In this document: piece after piece, positions 18,285 to 26,309 of the stretch
How the letters are laid out: the number at the start of each line of letters is the position of its first letter
Position numbering within the stretch: the stretch's first letter is position 1
Assembly (NCBI RefSeq): GCF_000378045.1
Contig: NZ_KB899093.1
Coordinates: 1-64,000 of the forward strand
Length of the DNA: 64,000 nucleotides
Source: Marinobacterium rhizophilum DSM 18822
Lineage (GTDB): Bacteria; Pseudomonadota; Gammaproteobacteria; Pseudomonadales; Balneatricaceae
Direction of reading: 5' to 3'
Notes under the pieces: generated by a model
Database searches by the model: none
Told to the model about the DNA's origin: nothing
What the model saw: the letters and a program-made list of their open reading frames with translations, nothing else
Translations under genes and position numbers: made by a program

Positions 18285-20339
18285 TCAGAATTCGAGTTGC
18301 ACTTGCAGATAAGTCCGCTGATCGAACTCACTATACTGGTAAAATTCAGAAAATTCGTTGCCCAGCAGGTTCTGAACAATCAGTGCCCCCGACAGGCGCT
18401 GACTGGCCGGCAGATCCCATTCCCTGGCCAGGCGCAGGTCTGTACGGTTGTATCTGCTCCGGTAACCGCCTTCATCCCACTTCACTTCATCCACGTAGTA
18501 CTGCGCCAGGCTGAGATCCCAGCCTGGCGCGAAATTGTAGTTCATCAGCATGGAGGCCGTATGCAGCGGTGTCTGTGGGGCATGCGCCCGCACCAGACCT
18601 TTTTTGGCGGGGCCTTCATCCTGCAGAAAGTCAGTGGTGTTGATGTAGCTGTAATTCAGTAGTAGCCAAAACTGCTCGATTGGCTGCAGGCGCAGTTGCA
18701 ACTCGGCGCCGTGGTTGCGCCAGGACGTGGAGTTGGCACTATAGCGCAGGCGGTTGTCCAGATCATCGGTGAAGTCGCGGTAGCTGTTGATGGCTCTTTC
18801 CACATCTTCGACAAAGATCCGTACGTCGACATGCCCGGCAATATCCTGGAAGGCTCGATAATAGCCGACTTCCGAGGTGAGGATGCGCTCCGGGCCTATG
18901 TCTGAATTCGGTATGACGACGACATCCCAGACATCGCCGCTTGTGTCGTAGATGAACGATTGATTGTTCTTGTCCAGCAGCGAGGGCATGCGGTACGCCC
19001 GGCTGTAGGCCGTGCGGATAACGGACTGCTCATCGGGCCTGTAGTTCAGGGCAACCCGGGGGGAGATTTTCGTGCTGTCGGCGCTGGTGGTGCTGCGCTC
19101 GGCCATGGCACCGAGGTTGAAGGTGAGGGCGTCGGCGGGCTGCAGCTCCAGATTGCCGAACAGGCGCCAGCGGTCCTCATTGATGCGCCCCTGCTCCTGT
19201 AGCAAAACGTCGCTTTGTGCGCTCTCGTAACGGTAGCCCAGCCCCCAGAGAAAGGTGGCCCGGTTCGGAATCCAGTACTGGGTTTGCTGCAGCTCGATAT
19301 CGTACAGTTCCGTTTTGCCGTCCTCGTTGTCCAGTCGAAACTGCGGGTTCTGTAACAGTAAGGCTTCGGCAAAGTCGGCGGGCAGGCCTTCATACTGCAC
19401 CAGCTCGGCTACGGTGGCGACCGGTGTCGAGAGGTTAAGGTAGTTGTGGTAGGCCGCCAGCTGGGTTTCGCGGGAGCTGTCGCTGATATGGCTCCAGCGC
19501 AGGTACTGGTAATTCGACTGGTGGTCTCGCGCGACAACGGGCTTGTCGGTGTCATCCATATCACCGCGGTCGGCGTAGCCCTTGCTGAATCCGGCCTGCA
19601 TCAGCAGGGTGTCGGCCAGCGTGGGGGCCAGAGTGCTGCTCAGGTTGAGGTACTCGCTGCGTGCGCCGTCCTGAAACCGGTTGCTGCCGTCGTTCTGGTC
19701 ATGGCCTGCGGTTACCCTGAGCTGGGCATTACCCGCGGGCACGCTGAAACGACCTTCCACGCGACGGGTGTCCTGGGAGCCCCCCAGTACCTTGAGCGAG
19801 GCGCCGCTTTCGCTGTAGGGCGAGCGGGTGACAATATTGATGGCGCCCAGGAAGGCATTGGAGCCATACGCGGGCACGTTGGAACCCCGTACCACTTCGA
19901 TACGCTCAATATCATCGAGACTGAGCCCCAGGGAGTTCCAGTCGACCGTGGACAACAGCGGCAAATAGATGGAGCGGCCATCCACCATGACCTCAAGGCG
20001 GCGGGGGAAGTCATCGCTCACGCCATGGTAGGTTGCGCCAAACTTGTTCGCATTGACATGAAATACCTGAAAACCGGGCACCAGTCGCAACAGGTCCGGA
20101 ATGGTAATGGCGCCGGAGGCGCGGATCATGTCGCGGTCAATCAGGCTGATAGAGGCCGGTGCCTCCGTCAGCTTCTGGGTAATGCGGGTCGCCGAAACCA
20201 CCTCAGGAATCACCGCATAGAAATCGGATTCGCTGAACATCACCGTATCCTGCTCATCGGCAATGGCGCAAAACGGGGTCAGAGTCAGCAACATCAAGGC
20301 TGCGCGACCCGACTTCAAGCGTGATTTAGTGGTAATCAT
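18285..20339 (-). CDS. TonB-dependent outer-membrane receptor
   Basis: A 684-residue outer-membrane receptor. After the signal peptide and a short linker (VVSATRITQKLTEAPASI) comes the plug domain with RASGAITIPDLLRLVPGFQV, then DIERIEVVRGSNVPAYGSNA and GAINIVTRSP. A beta-barrel follows, ending with an aromatic-terminal strand (RTYLQVQLEF). It belongs to the vitamin/siderophore-like class by plug sequence, but the substrate is not predictable. It is followed 29 nt later by a binding protein and a sensor kinase: a receptor-sensor operon. Confidence 0.92.
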   Translation of the reverse strand: MITTKSRLKSGRAALMLLTLTPFCAIADEQDTVMFSESDFYAVIPEVVSATRITQKLTEAPASISLIDRDMIRASGAITIPDLLRLVPGFQVFHVNANKFGATYHGVSDDFPRRLEVMVDGRSIYLPLLSTVDWNSLGLSLDDIERIEVVRGSNVPAYGSNAFLGAINIVTRSPYSESGASLKVLGGSQDTRRVEGRFSVPAGNAQLRVTAGHDQNDGSNRFQDGARSEYLNLSSTLAPTLADTLLMQAGFSKGYADRGDMDDTDKPVVARDHQSNYQYLRWSHISDSSRETQLAAYHNYLNLSTPVATVAELVQYEGLPADFAEALLLQNPQFRLDNEDGKTELYDIELQQTQYWIPNRATFLWGLGYRYESAQSDVLLQEQGRINEDRWRLFGNLELQPADALTFNLGAMAERSTTSADSTKISPRVALNYRPDEQSVIRTAYSRAYRMPSLLDKNNQSFIYDTSGDVWDVVVIPNSDIGPERILTSEVGYYRAFQDIAGHVDVRIFVEDVERAINSYRDFTDDLDNRLRYSANSTSWRNHGAELQLRLQPIEQFWLLLNYSYINTTDFLQDEGPAKKGLVRAHAPQTPLHTASMLMNYNFAPGWDLSLAQYYVDEVKWDEGGYRSRYNRTDLRLAREWDLPASQRLSGALIVQNLLGNEFSEFYQYSEFDQRTYLQVQLEF

Positions 20340-20385
20340 GGTGACTATTCGTTGTTGTCGGTAAATTGGCTTTCAGCGTTGTGGA

Positions 20386-20475
20386 TCAGATCCGAGTGCC
20401 GACATAGATCAGTACTGCAACCAATAGCAGCGCTTCCAGAATGAAACCATTGGTCGTCAGTATCCAGTCAAGCAT
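20386..20475 (-). CDS. 29-codon hydrophobic small ORF upstream of the TonB receptor
   Basis: ATG at 20475, stop TGA at 20386-20388. The peptide starts MLDWILTTNGFILEAL and continues with a hydrophobic run ending in YVGTRI, giving a single transmembrane helix with a charged C-terminus. GGGACGGGG lies just upstream. It ends 46 nt before the receptor start, same strand. It could be a small membrane protein of the receptor-sensor operon or a leader peptide. Confidence 0.5.
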   Translation of the reverse strand: MLDWILTTNGFILEALLLVAVLIYVGTRI

Positions 20476-20797
20476 GGCCCCGTCCCGTTGACGGCAACGT
20501 GAAAAAGTTTAGTTAACGTACCACAATCCCTGTAAGCAGCCTATGTGAGCTGCATTTGCGAGACGATGAAGGTGTGACTGGTATTGGCCAGGGTTAACCC
20601 GGCGGACGAATAGGCTCTGTGCCTGTTTGTGCATCACCCCGGATGCTCTTTAGCGAGAAGGAACGGGCGCAGGTGCGCGGACATGCTGGAGGCTTCGAAG
20701 GGGAAGAGGTGGGGTTCGCATTGGGCCATTTTTTCCAAGGAAGGCTCAATGGTACAGCGTTCCTTGGTTTCTTTCGCCAACGCTTTTCCGTCGCCTG

Positions 20798-22159
20798 CTA
20801 GAGCGCTTCGGCGATGCTTGTTTCGTGCTGTAACAGCTGCAATGCGGCTTTCAGGGCGTAAAAGCAGTCGGCATCGATGGCGCTGCCGATCTCTGCCTCC
20901 ATGATTGCCAGTGCCGCAGGGATGGGGATGGGACCGCGGTAGGGGCGATCGGCGGTGATGGCGTCAAAAATATCGGCGGTGGTGATAATGCGGGTTTCCA
21001 GACTGATTTGTGCCGCGGCCAGCCCGCGAGGGTAGCCTTTGCCATCCAGGCGCTCGTGATGGGCGCCGGCAATTCTGGCCAGCCGCGAAAAGGCATTGAT
21101 CCGGATCAGAATATCTTCGGTGAAGGCCGCATGCTGCCGTACGCACGCCCATTCAGCCTCATCCAGCTTGCCGGGTTTGTCCAGGATGCTGTTGCTGACG
21201 CCAAGCTTGCCGATATCGTGCAGCAGGGCACCCCGCTTGAGCCAGCGGCGGTCATTTTCAGATACATTCAGTTGCTCGCTGATCATGTCCGTATAGAGTG
21301 CAACCCGTTCACTATGGCCCGCGGTATAGGGACTTTTTGAGTCGACCACCTGGCCAAAGGCGGCCGCAATTTCGTCCAGATAGTCTTCGTCCAGTGCGAC
21401 TTCATGCTGCGCCGGTTCGAGCTTGAGTACTTCTTGCACCAGATCGGGGTCGCGCAGCAGTGACCAGAAGTTGTCCCGGGCAGAAACCCGTTCAAATGCC
21501 TGTACCATTTGCGGGTCAAACCAGCTGCCACTGCGATGGCGGACTTCTTTCAGTGCCTGTGACGGGGATGCGCTTGCCTGAAACACATCCACCACCTGGG
21601 CCAGCAGGGCGATGCGCGCATAGAGCGGGATACTGTCGCCGGCCAGGCCTTGGGGCTTGCCGTTACCGTTCCAATGTTCATCCAGCGCTCTTATGCCATC
21701 GGCCACGCCGTCAGAGAAGCGCAGCTTTTTTGCGATGTCTGCACCGCGTTCGCAGCGGGTCTGAATCAGTTCATCGGCAATTTCGGAACCATCGCGCAAA
21801 ATGGTCAGCAGAGCCCGAAAACGCTCTGCGAGGCCGCCGGTAAGCCTGGTATGACGCATGACGAAACGCAGTACCTGGGACAGGCTGCCGTCTATTTCCT
21901 TGAAGTCGTGCTTGAATTTGAGGTCGTCTGTGGCATAGAGCTGGCAGATACGGGCGGCATTGCTGCTGCAGCCCAGGTCTTTCAGTAACAGGGTGTAATA
22001 AAGCTCCCACTGCTCATGAGCCGGCATGCCAAGCTCATGGCCAATATGCATGCCGATCCAGCAGCAGCGCACACAGTGCCCCTTGGGCTGGCCCTCGGTC
22101 ATATCCAGGGCATGACTGAGGGCGCTGATAAGTTCTGACATTCTTAAATCACTGAGCAT
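20798..22159 (-). CDS. HD-GYP domain cyclic-di-GMP phosphodiesterase
   Basis: A 453-residue protein with a degenerate N-terminal HD-like half (CVRCCWIGMHIGHELGMP) and a C-terminal HD-GYP domain: AGHSERVALY, LLHDIGKLGVSNSI, HHERLDGKGYPRGL and IITTADIFDAITADRPY. These keep the metal ligands and the GYP loop, so c-di-GMP hydrolysis is expected. No membrane segment is seen, so the protein is cytoplasmic. The start is placed at the ATG at 22159, preceded by AGAGGG; an upstream in-frame ATG at 22225 would add 22 unlikely residues. Confidence 0.9.
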   Translation of the reverse strand: MLSDLRMSELISALSHALDMTEGQPKGHCVRCCWIGMHIGHELGMPAHEQWELYYTLLLKDLGCSSNAARICQLYATDDLKFKHDFKEIDGSLSQVLRFVMRHTRLTGGLAERFRALLTILRDGSEIADELIQTRCERGADIAKKLRFSDGVADGIRALDEHWNGNGKPQGLAGDSIPLYARIALLAQVVDVFQASASPSQALKEVRHRSGSWFDPQMVQAFERVSARDNFWSLLRDPDLVQEVLKLEPAQHEVALDEDYLDEIAAAFGQVVDSKSPYTAGHSERVALYTDMISEQLNVSENDRRWLKRGALLHDIGKLGVSNSILDKPGKLDEAEWACVRQHAAFTEDILIRINAFSRLARIAGAHHERLDGKGYPRGLAAAQISLETRIITTADIFDAITADRPYRGPIPIPAALAIMEAEIGSAIDADCFYALKAALQLLQHETSIAEAL

Positions 22160-22225
22160 GTCTTGACCCTCTGACGGGAACTGCAGCTTTACAGCGTGCA
22201 AGTTGCCTACGCAATTTTTGGCCAT

Positions 22226-22526
22226 TTGGGTTGGCAGTCTAGCGCTTTAACCTGATTACCCGGGCGTTCAGCAATTAAAAAGGCTCTTCCTGAACGGAAT
22301 TAGCGGTTTCTAATGCCGTGTACACAGGGCAGTGCAATTCGATGATGTCGTCGTTTTGCGTATACCGGTGCCGGCGCCTGGCTCTGTTTCGGTGCGGCCC
22401 GCGCATTGATCGCCCTTTATAACCGCACCGGTCGAGCCATGGCGAGTGAATACATACGGCTTTTAAGGGCACCGTGCTGCCGCGGGGCGCCTGCTTTCGC
22501 CGCTTGTGCCGGCGTTAAGCTGTGCC
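22226..22526. other. 300 nt intergenic, no gene seen
   Basis: Divergent spacer between the HD-GYP gene and the nitrite/cyanate operon. It should carry enhancer sites for the sigma-54 promoter that follows. No convincing NtrC GCAC-N7-GTGC pair was identified by eye, only isolated GTGC/GCAC half-sites. Confidence 0.4.
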
Positions 22527-22542
22527 GGGCACGACTATTGCT
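22527..22542 (+). promoter_or_regulatory. sigma-54 promoter of the channel/kinase/cyanase operon
   Basis: GGGCACG-ACTA-TTGCT matches the sigma-54 consensus TGGCACG-N4-TTGCW at all but the first base, with the correct GG-to-GC spacing. It points toward the formate/nitrite-family gene 218 nt downstream. Sigma-54 (NtrC) control is expected for nitrogen-assimilation genes. Confidence 0.7.
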
Positions 22543-22606
22543 TTAGCTTTTCTGTTTTTAGGGAACTGTCATTGGGCCGGCCCGGGCCCTTACAAACTGA
22601 GTTTAC

Positions 22607-22661
22607 GGACAACGGCGTCCTTACTGACCTGCTTCAGCAGCTCGGCTGTGGGCGCTTTTTT
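22607..22661 (+). terminator. leader terminator overlapping an ANTAR-like hexaloop
   Basis: GGCGTCC (22614-22620) pairs with GGGCGCT (22650-22656) around an inner CTGC-TTCA-GCAG hairpin and is followed by six Ts, making an intrinsic terminator inside the leader. Its 5' arm is also part of GGAC-AACGGC-GTCC (22607-22620), a hairpin with a six-base loop having A at position 1 and G at position 4, the signature bound by ANTAR antiterminators (NasR, NasT, EutV). A clear first hexaloop was not found. Confidence 0.6.
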
Positions 22662-22759
22662 GTGTCTGGGGAAAATAGGGATACCAGACAGCCGTGAGCG
22701 CATAAATGGGCCGGTACCGGATTGAAGTTACAAAATTATCGCTGAATGAGGCAATAGAT

Positions 22760-23584
22760 ATGGCTTATCTAATTCCGTCCGAGTTTGTAACAAAAATGGT
22801 TGATGCGGGTGAATCCAAGGTTCACATGTCGACTCGAGATACGTTGATCCGGGCCTATATGGCGGGTGCCATTTTGGCATTGGCGGCGGTTTTCGCCGTT
22901 ACCGTCGCTGTTCAGACCGGTGTCTTCCTGATTGGCGCCATCCTGTTTCCGGTGGGCTTCTGCATGCTCTACCTGATGGGCTTCGACCTGCTAACCGGGG
23001 TTTTCATGCTGACGCCGCTGGCCTGGCTGGATCGTCGCCCGGGGGTTACCGTTAAGAGCATTCTCAGAAACTGGGGTTTGGTGTTTCTGGGGAATTTTGC
23101 CGGCGCGCTGACCGTTGCCTTCATGATGTCCTTCGTCTTTACCTACGGTTATAACACTGACGGGGGCGCAGTGGCCGCCAAGGTATCCGGTATTGGTGAG
23201 TCCCGTACCCTGGGTTATGCCCAGTACGGTATAGAAGGCTGGTTCACCATCTTCATTCGCGGCATGCTGTGCAACTGGATGGTTTCCCTGGGTGTTGTCG
23301 GCGCGATGATCTCCACCCATGTCAGTGGCAAGGTACTGGCGATGTGGATGCCGATCATGCTGTTCTTCTTCATGGGCTTCGAGCACTCCGTCGTTAACAT
23401 GTTCCTGTTTCCGTTCAGCATGATCATGGGCGGTGATTTCTCCATCATGGACTACTTCATCTGGAATGAAATCCCCACCGCGCTGGGTAACCTGGTCGGC
23501 GGCCTGGCCTTCACCGGTCTGACGCTCTACACCACCCACGTGCGCACCGCCAAAAAGCGTGCGGTACAGCCCATCTCTGTCTAA
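22760..23584 (+). CDS. formate/nitrite transporter (FNT) family channel
   Basis: A 274-residue inner-membrane protein with six hydrophobic segments. It has the FNT marks GFEHSVVNMF (with the conserved pore histidine) and NWMVSLGVVGAMIS. FocA/NirC proteins move small monovalent anions such as formate and nitrite. Nitrite (or cyanate) uptake is the likely role here because a sigma-54 promoter precedes it and a kinase/phosphatase and cyanase follow. The ATG at 22760 has GAGG 8 nt upstream; the frame is open further upstream without family sequence. Confidence 0.9.
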   Translation: MAYLIPSEFVTKMVDAGESKVHMSTRDTLIRAYMAGAILALAAVFAVTVAVQTGVFLIGAILFPVGFCMLYLMGFDLLTGVFMLTPLAWLDRRPGVTVKSILRNWGLVFLGNFAGALTVAFMMSFVFTYGYNTDGGAVAAKVSGIGESRTLGYAQYGIEGWFTIFIRGMLCNWMVSLGVVGAMISTHVSGKVLAMWMPIMLFFFMGFEHSVVNMFLFPFSMIMGGDFSIMDYFIWNEIPTALGNLVGGLAFTGLTLYTTHVRTAKKRAVQPISV

Positions 23585-23595
23585 TGCCCGCTGAG

Positions 23596-23619
23596 CCCCG
23601 GCCACGCCCGTGGCCGGGG
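23596..23619 (+). other. strong intercistronic hairpin
   Basis: CCCCGGCCAC, loop GCCC, GTGGCCGGGG: a perfect 10-bp stem between the channel and kinase genes, without a T run. It ends 9 nt before the next ATG. It may stabilise the channel mRNA or lower expression of the kinase. Confidence 0.65.
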
Positions 23620-23628
23620 TGTTGGATA

Positions 23629-25353
23629 ATGCCCATGAGCAGCCGTTTAAAAGTATCCGTGGGACAGCATTCCGATAAGGGTCGCAAGGCGGCCAATCAG
23701 GATTTTCATGCCTGTTATCTGCCCTGTGAGCCGTTACTGAGTCTCAAGGGTGTCGCTTTTGCCATGGCAGACGGTATCAGCAGCAGTGAACTGAGTCATA
23801 TTGCCAGTGAAACGGCGGTGACCAATTTTCTTGACGACTATTTCTGCACCTCGGATGCCTGGTCGGTGCAGAACGCCGTGCAGCGGGTCGTGACGGCCTG
23901 TAATGCGTGGCTGTACAGCCAGACTATGAACAGCCCCTACCGGTACGACAAGGACAAGGGCTACGTCTGTACGCTTAGCGCCCTGGTGATCAAATCGACC
24001 CGGGCGCATATCTTTAATGCCGGCGACACCCGCATATACCGGGTGCATGGCAGGGGTCTGGAGCAGTTGACCAATGATCATCGGCTCTGGGTATCGCAAC
24101 AGCAAAGCCACCTCAGCCGCGCGCTGGGCGTGGAGTCCCGGATCGAACTCGATTATCAGTCGCGGCCGCTCAGCCTTGGTGACATCTACATACTGGCGAC
24201 CGATGGCGTTTATGAGCACGCCGATACGGGTTTTATCCTCAACAGTATTGAAACAAGCAGCGACCTGGACGCCGCCGCCAGGGATATTGTCGAGCATGCG
24301 CTGGAACGGGGAAGTGAAGACAATCTCAGCATTCAGATAGTGCGCATTGACGCGCTGCCCCAACCGGGTTCGAATCCGCTTCACCTTGAGGCTGAGCAGT
24401 TGGAACTGCCGCCCATTCTGGCGCAAGGCGCGCGCTTCGATGGCTACAAAATCCTGCGTGAGCTGCACGCGACCAGTCGCAGCCATGTCTATCTGGCGCT
24501 GGATGAGGCAACGGATACACGGGTGGTGCTGAAAATCCCTTCCATAGATTTGCGCGGTGATCCGGCCTATCTGGAGCGGTTTCTGATGGAGGAATGGACG
24601 GCCCGGCGCATAAACAACACTCATGTGCTCAAGGCGGGCCCGCAGAGCCGCCCACGCCAATATCTCTACACGGTGATGGAGTTCATCGAAGGGCAGACCC
24701 TGAAACAATGGCTTGTGGATAACCCCAGACCCGAGCTTGAAACGGTGCGGGGCATTGTCGAGCAGATTGCCAAGGGCCTGCAGGCGCTGCATCGCATGGA
24801 GATCCTGCATCAGGATATCAAGCCCGATAACATCATGATCGACAGCAGCGGCACGGTAAAAATTATAGATTTTGGTGCCGCCCGGGTGGCCGGTATTGTG
24901 GAGGCCGACCTTGCCCTGGAGCAGGACGATATCCTTGGCACCGCACTCTATACGGCGCCCGAGTATTTTATGGGGGAGGTCGGCACGACGTGCTCCGATC
25001 TGTATTCCCTGGGCGTGTTGACCTATCACATGCTGTCGGGCGCTTTCCCGTACGCAAACCAGGTGTCCAAATCCCGCACCGCGGCGGCACAGCGACGCCT
25101 GCAGTACGGCTCGATTCTGCATGATGAGCGGGAAATTCCCGCCTGGATTGATGAAACCCTCAGGAAAGCCGTGCATCCCAACCCCTACAAGCGTTACCAG
25201 GAACTGTCCGAGTTCATGGCCGATCTGCGCCAGCCGAACAGGCAGTTTTTAAACAGGACCCGGCCGCCGCTGCTCGAACGCAACCCGGTTCGATTCTGGC
25301 AGGGCATTTCGGTCGTTCTGGCCGGCATTATCGTTGTGCTGCTGAACCGGTAG
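23629..25353 (+). CDS. bifunctional PP2C phosphatase/Ser-Thr protein kinase
   Basis: A fusion of about 574 residues. The N-terminal PP2C domain has MADGISSS (metal Asp), AGDTRIYRV and GSEDNLSIQIV. The C-terminal Hanks-type kinase has the ATP lysine in VVLKIPS, the catalytic loop HQDIKPDNIMID, DFGAARV in the DFG position, and an activation segment with GTALYTAPEYF. One C-terminal transmembrane helix (ISVVLAGIIVVLL) anchors it. This architecture is found in nitrate-assimilation clusters next to NasA-type transporters (e.g. Pseudomonas), so it probably adjusts the adjacent channel. GGGG precedes the ATG at 23629; another ATG lies two codons later. Confidence 0.92.
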   Translation: MPMSSRLKVSVGQHSDKGRKAANQDFHACYLPCEPLLSLKGVAFAMADGISSSELSHIASETAVTNFLDDYFCTSDAWSVQNAVQRVVTACNAWLYSQTMNSPYRYDKDKGYVCTLSALVIKSTRAHIFNAGDTRIYRVHGRGLEQLTNDHRLWVSQQQSHLSRALGVESRIELDYQSRPLSLGDIYILATDGVYEHADTGFILNSIETSSDLDAAARDIVEHALERGSEDNLSIQIVRIDALPQPGSNPLHLEAEQLELPPILAQGARFDGYKILRELHATSRSHVYLALDEATDTRVVLKIPSIDLRGDPAYLERFLMEEWTARRINNTHVLKAGPQSRPRQYLYTVMEFIEGQTLKQWLVDNPRPELETVRGIVEQIAKGLQALHRMEILHQDIKPDNIMIDSSGTVKIIDFGAARVAGIVEADLALEQDDILGTALYTAPEYFMGEVGTTCSDLYSLGVLTYHMLSGAFPYANQVSKSRTAAAQRRLQYGSILHDEREIPAWIDETLRKAVHPNPYKRYQELSEFMADLRQPNRQFLNRTRPPLLERNPVRFWQGISVVLAGIIVVLLNR

Positions 25354-25444
25354 GCGTTTGGACGCACCGCGCCGGTCAGGAGGCGACTGAATACTTTTTA
25401 AACGCTGAAAATCAGACCCATCTCAATCACAGAGGATGCCATCA

Positions 25445-25894
25445 ATGATCAGTAATCGTGACGAAGTAACCCAGATGATTCTGAGTGCCAAGGTCGCCAA
25501 GAGTGTTAAATGGAGCGACGTTGCCGCGGCCATCGGCTTGTCGAAGGAATGGACGACGGCCGCCTGCCTGGGACAGATGACCTTTAACAAGGCGCAGGCC
25601 GAGATTGTCGGTGAACTGTTTGGCCTGCCAGATGAGGCGGTGGCCTGGCTGCAGGTAACGCCGAGCAAGGGCTCTTTACCGACGGCGGTACCGACAGATC
25701 CGCTGATCTATCGCTGGTATGAACTGGTCAATGTGTACGGCAGCACTATCAAGGAACTGATCCATGAAGAGTTTGGCGATGGCATCATGAGCGCAATCGA
25801 CTTCTCGATGGACCTGCAGCGCCAGCCAGATCCCAATGGCGACCGTGTGCAGGTGGTGATGTCCGGCAAGTTCTTGCCTTACAAGACCTTTTGA
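25445..25894 (+). CDS. cynS: cyanase (cyanate hydratase)
   Basis: CynS converts cyanate and bicarbonate to ammonia and CO2, supplying nitrogen and removing toxic cyanate. The 149-residue sequence has the N-terminal helical domain and the catalytic C-terminal domain. The catalytic Arg and Glu lie in YRWYELVNVYG and the Ser in GIMSAIDFSMD. The ATG at 25445 is chosen since AGAGG lies 9 nt upstream; the ATG at 25436 overlaps that site. It is the third gene of the channel/kinase/cyanase operon and is followed by a strong hairpin. No cynT carbonic anhydrase or cynX transporter is present. Confidence 0.96.
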   Translation: MISNRDEVTQMILSAKVAKSVKWSDVAAAIGLSKEWTTAACLGQMTFNKAQAEIVGELFGLPDEAVAWLQVTPSKGSLPTAVPTDPLIYRWYELVNVYGSTIKELIHEEFGDGIMSAIDFSMDLQRQPDPNGDRVQVVMSGKFLPYKTF

Positions 25895-25911
25895 ATTCCC
25901 GCCACCTGTCC

Positions 25912-25944
25912 GGGGCACAGAGCAGCCGCTGTTCTGTGCCCCGC
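25912..25944 (+). terminator. strong hairpin after cynS
   Basis: CGGGGCACAGA and TCTGTGCCCCG form a perfect 11-bp stem around an 11-nt loop, 17 nt after the stop. There is no T run, only a pyrimidine-rich tail. It marks the end of the operon. Confidence 0.7.
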
Positions 25945-26309
25945 GTCCTCTATCTTCATTAGTGCCACGTCATTAGTTGTCTCTTCAGGGCCCGTCCCGC
26001 GTATTGCCAAGGCCGCTATCGCTGCCGTGTCAGTTTTGTGTGGGTGATGCAGAGTACTGTTTGAATTTTCCTCCTCGTCCCCGTCATGTACCTCGCTGGC
26101 GGGTATTATCCCTATCACCTGGCTGTGCGGCAGAATTAGGCTACGTTACTGGTGCGCAGGTTTCGATATCGGGCAACCTTCCTGGCGTAACGCGGTATCG
26201 AATCCAACGGGGCTGATACTGTCCTTGCCTTCGCGAATCGTTACGTTAGCCTGTCACGTGTGGGTTATCCGCCTGTTGCCAATACCCTATAAAAAGGAGC
26301 CTTGCTCGA
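25945..26309. other. 365 nt intergenic, no gene seen
   Basis: Between the cyanase terminator and the DASS transporter no ORF has coding character. AAAAAGGAG at 26290-26298 is the ribosome binding site of the next gene. Confidence 0.45.

Noticed and set aside
22270-22526. NtrC enhancer sites upstream of the sigma-54 promoter
   Set aside because: Only scattered GTGC/GCAC half-sites; no pair with correct spacing could be shown.
23734-25176. 480-codon minus-strand ORF inside the PP2C/kinase gene
   Set aside because: It is the antisense of a clearly conserved kinase/phosphatase and has no family resemblance.
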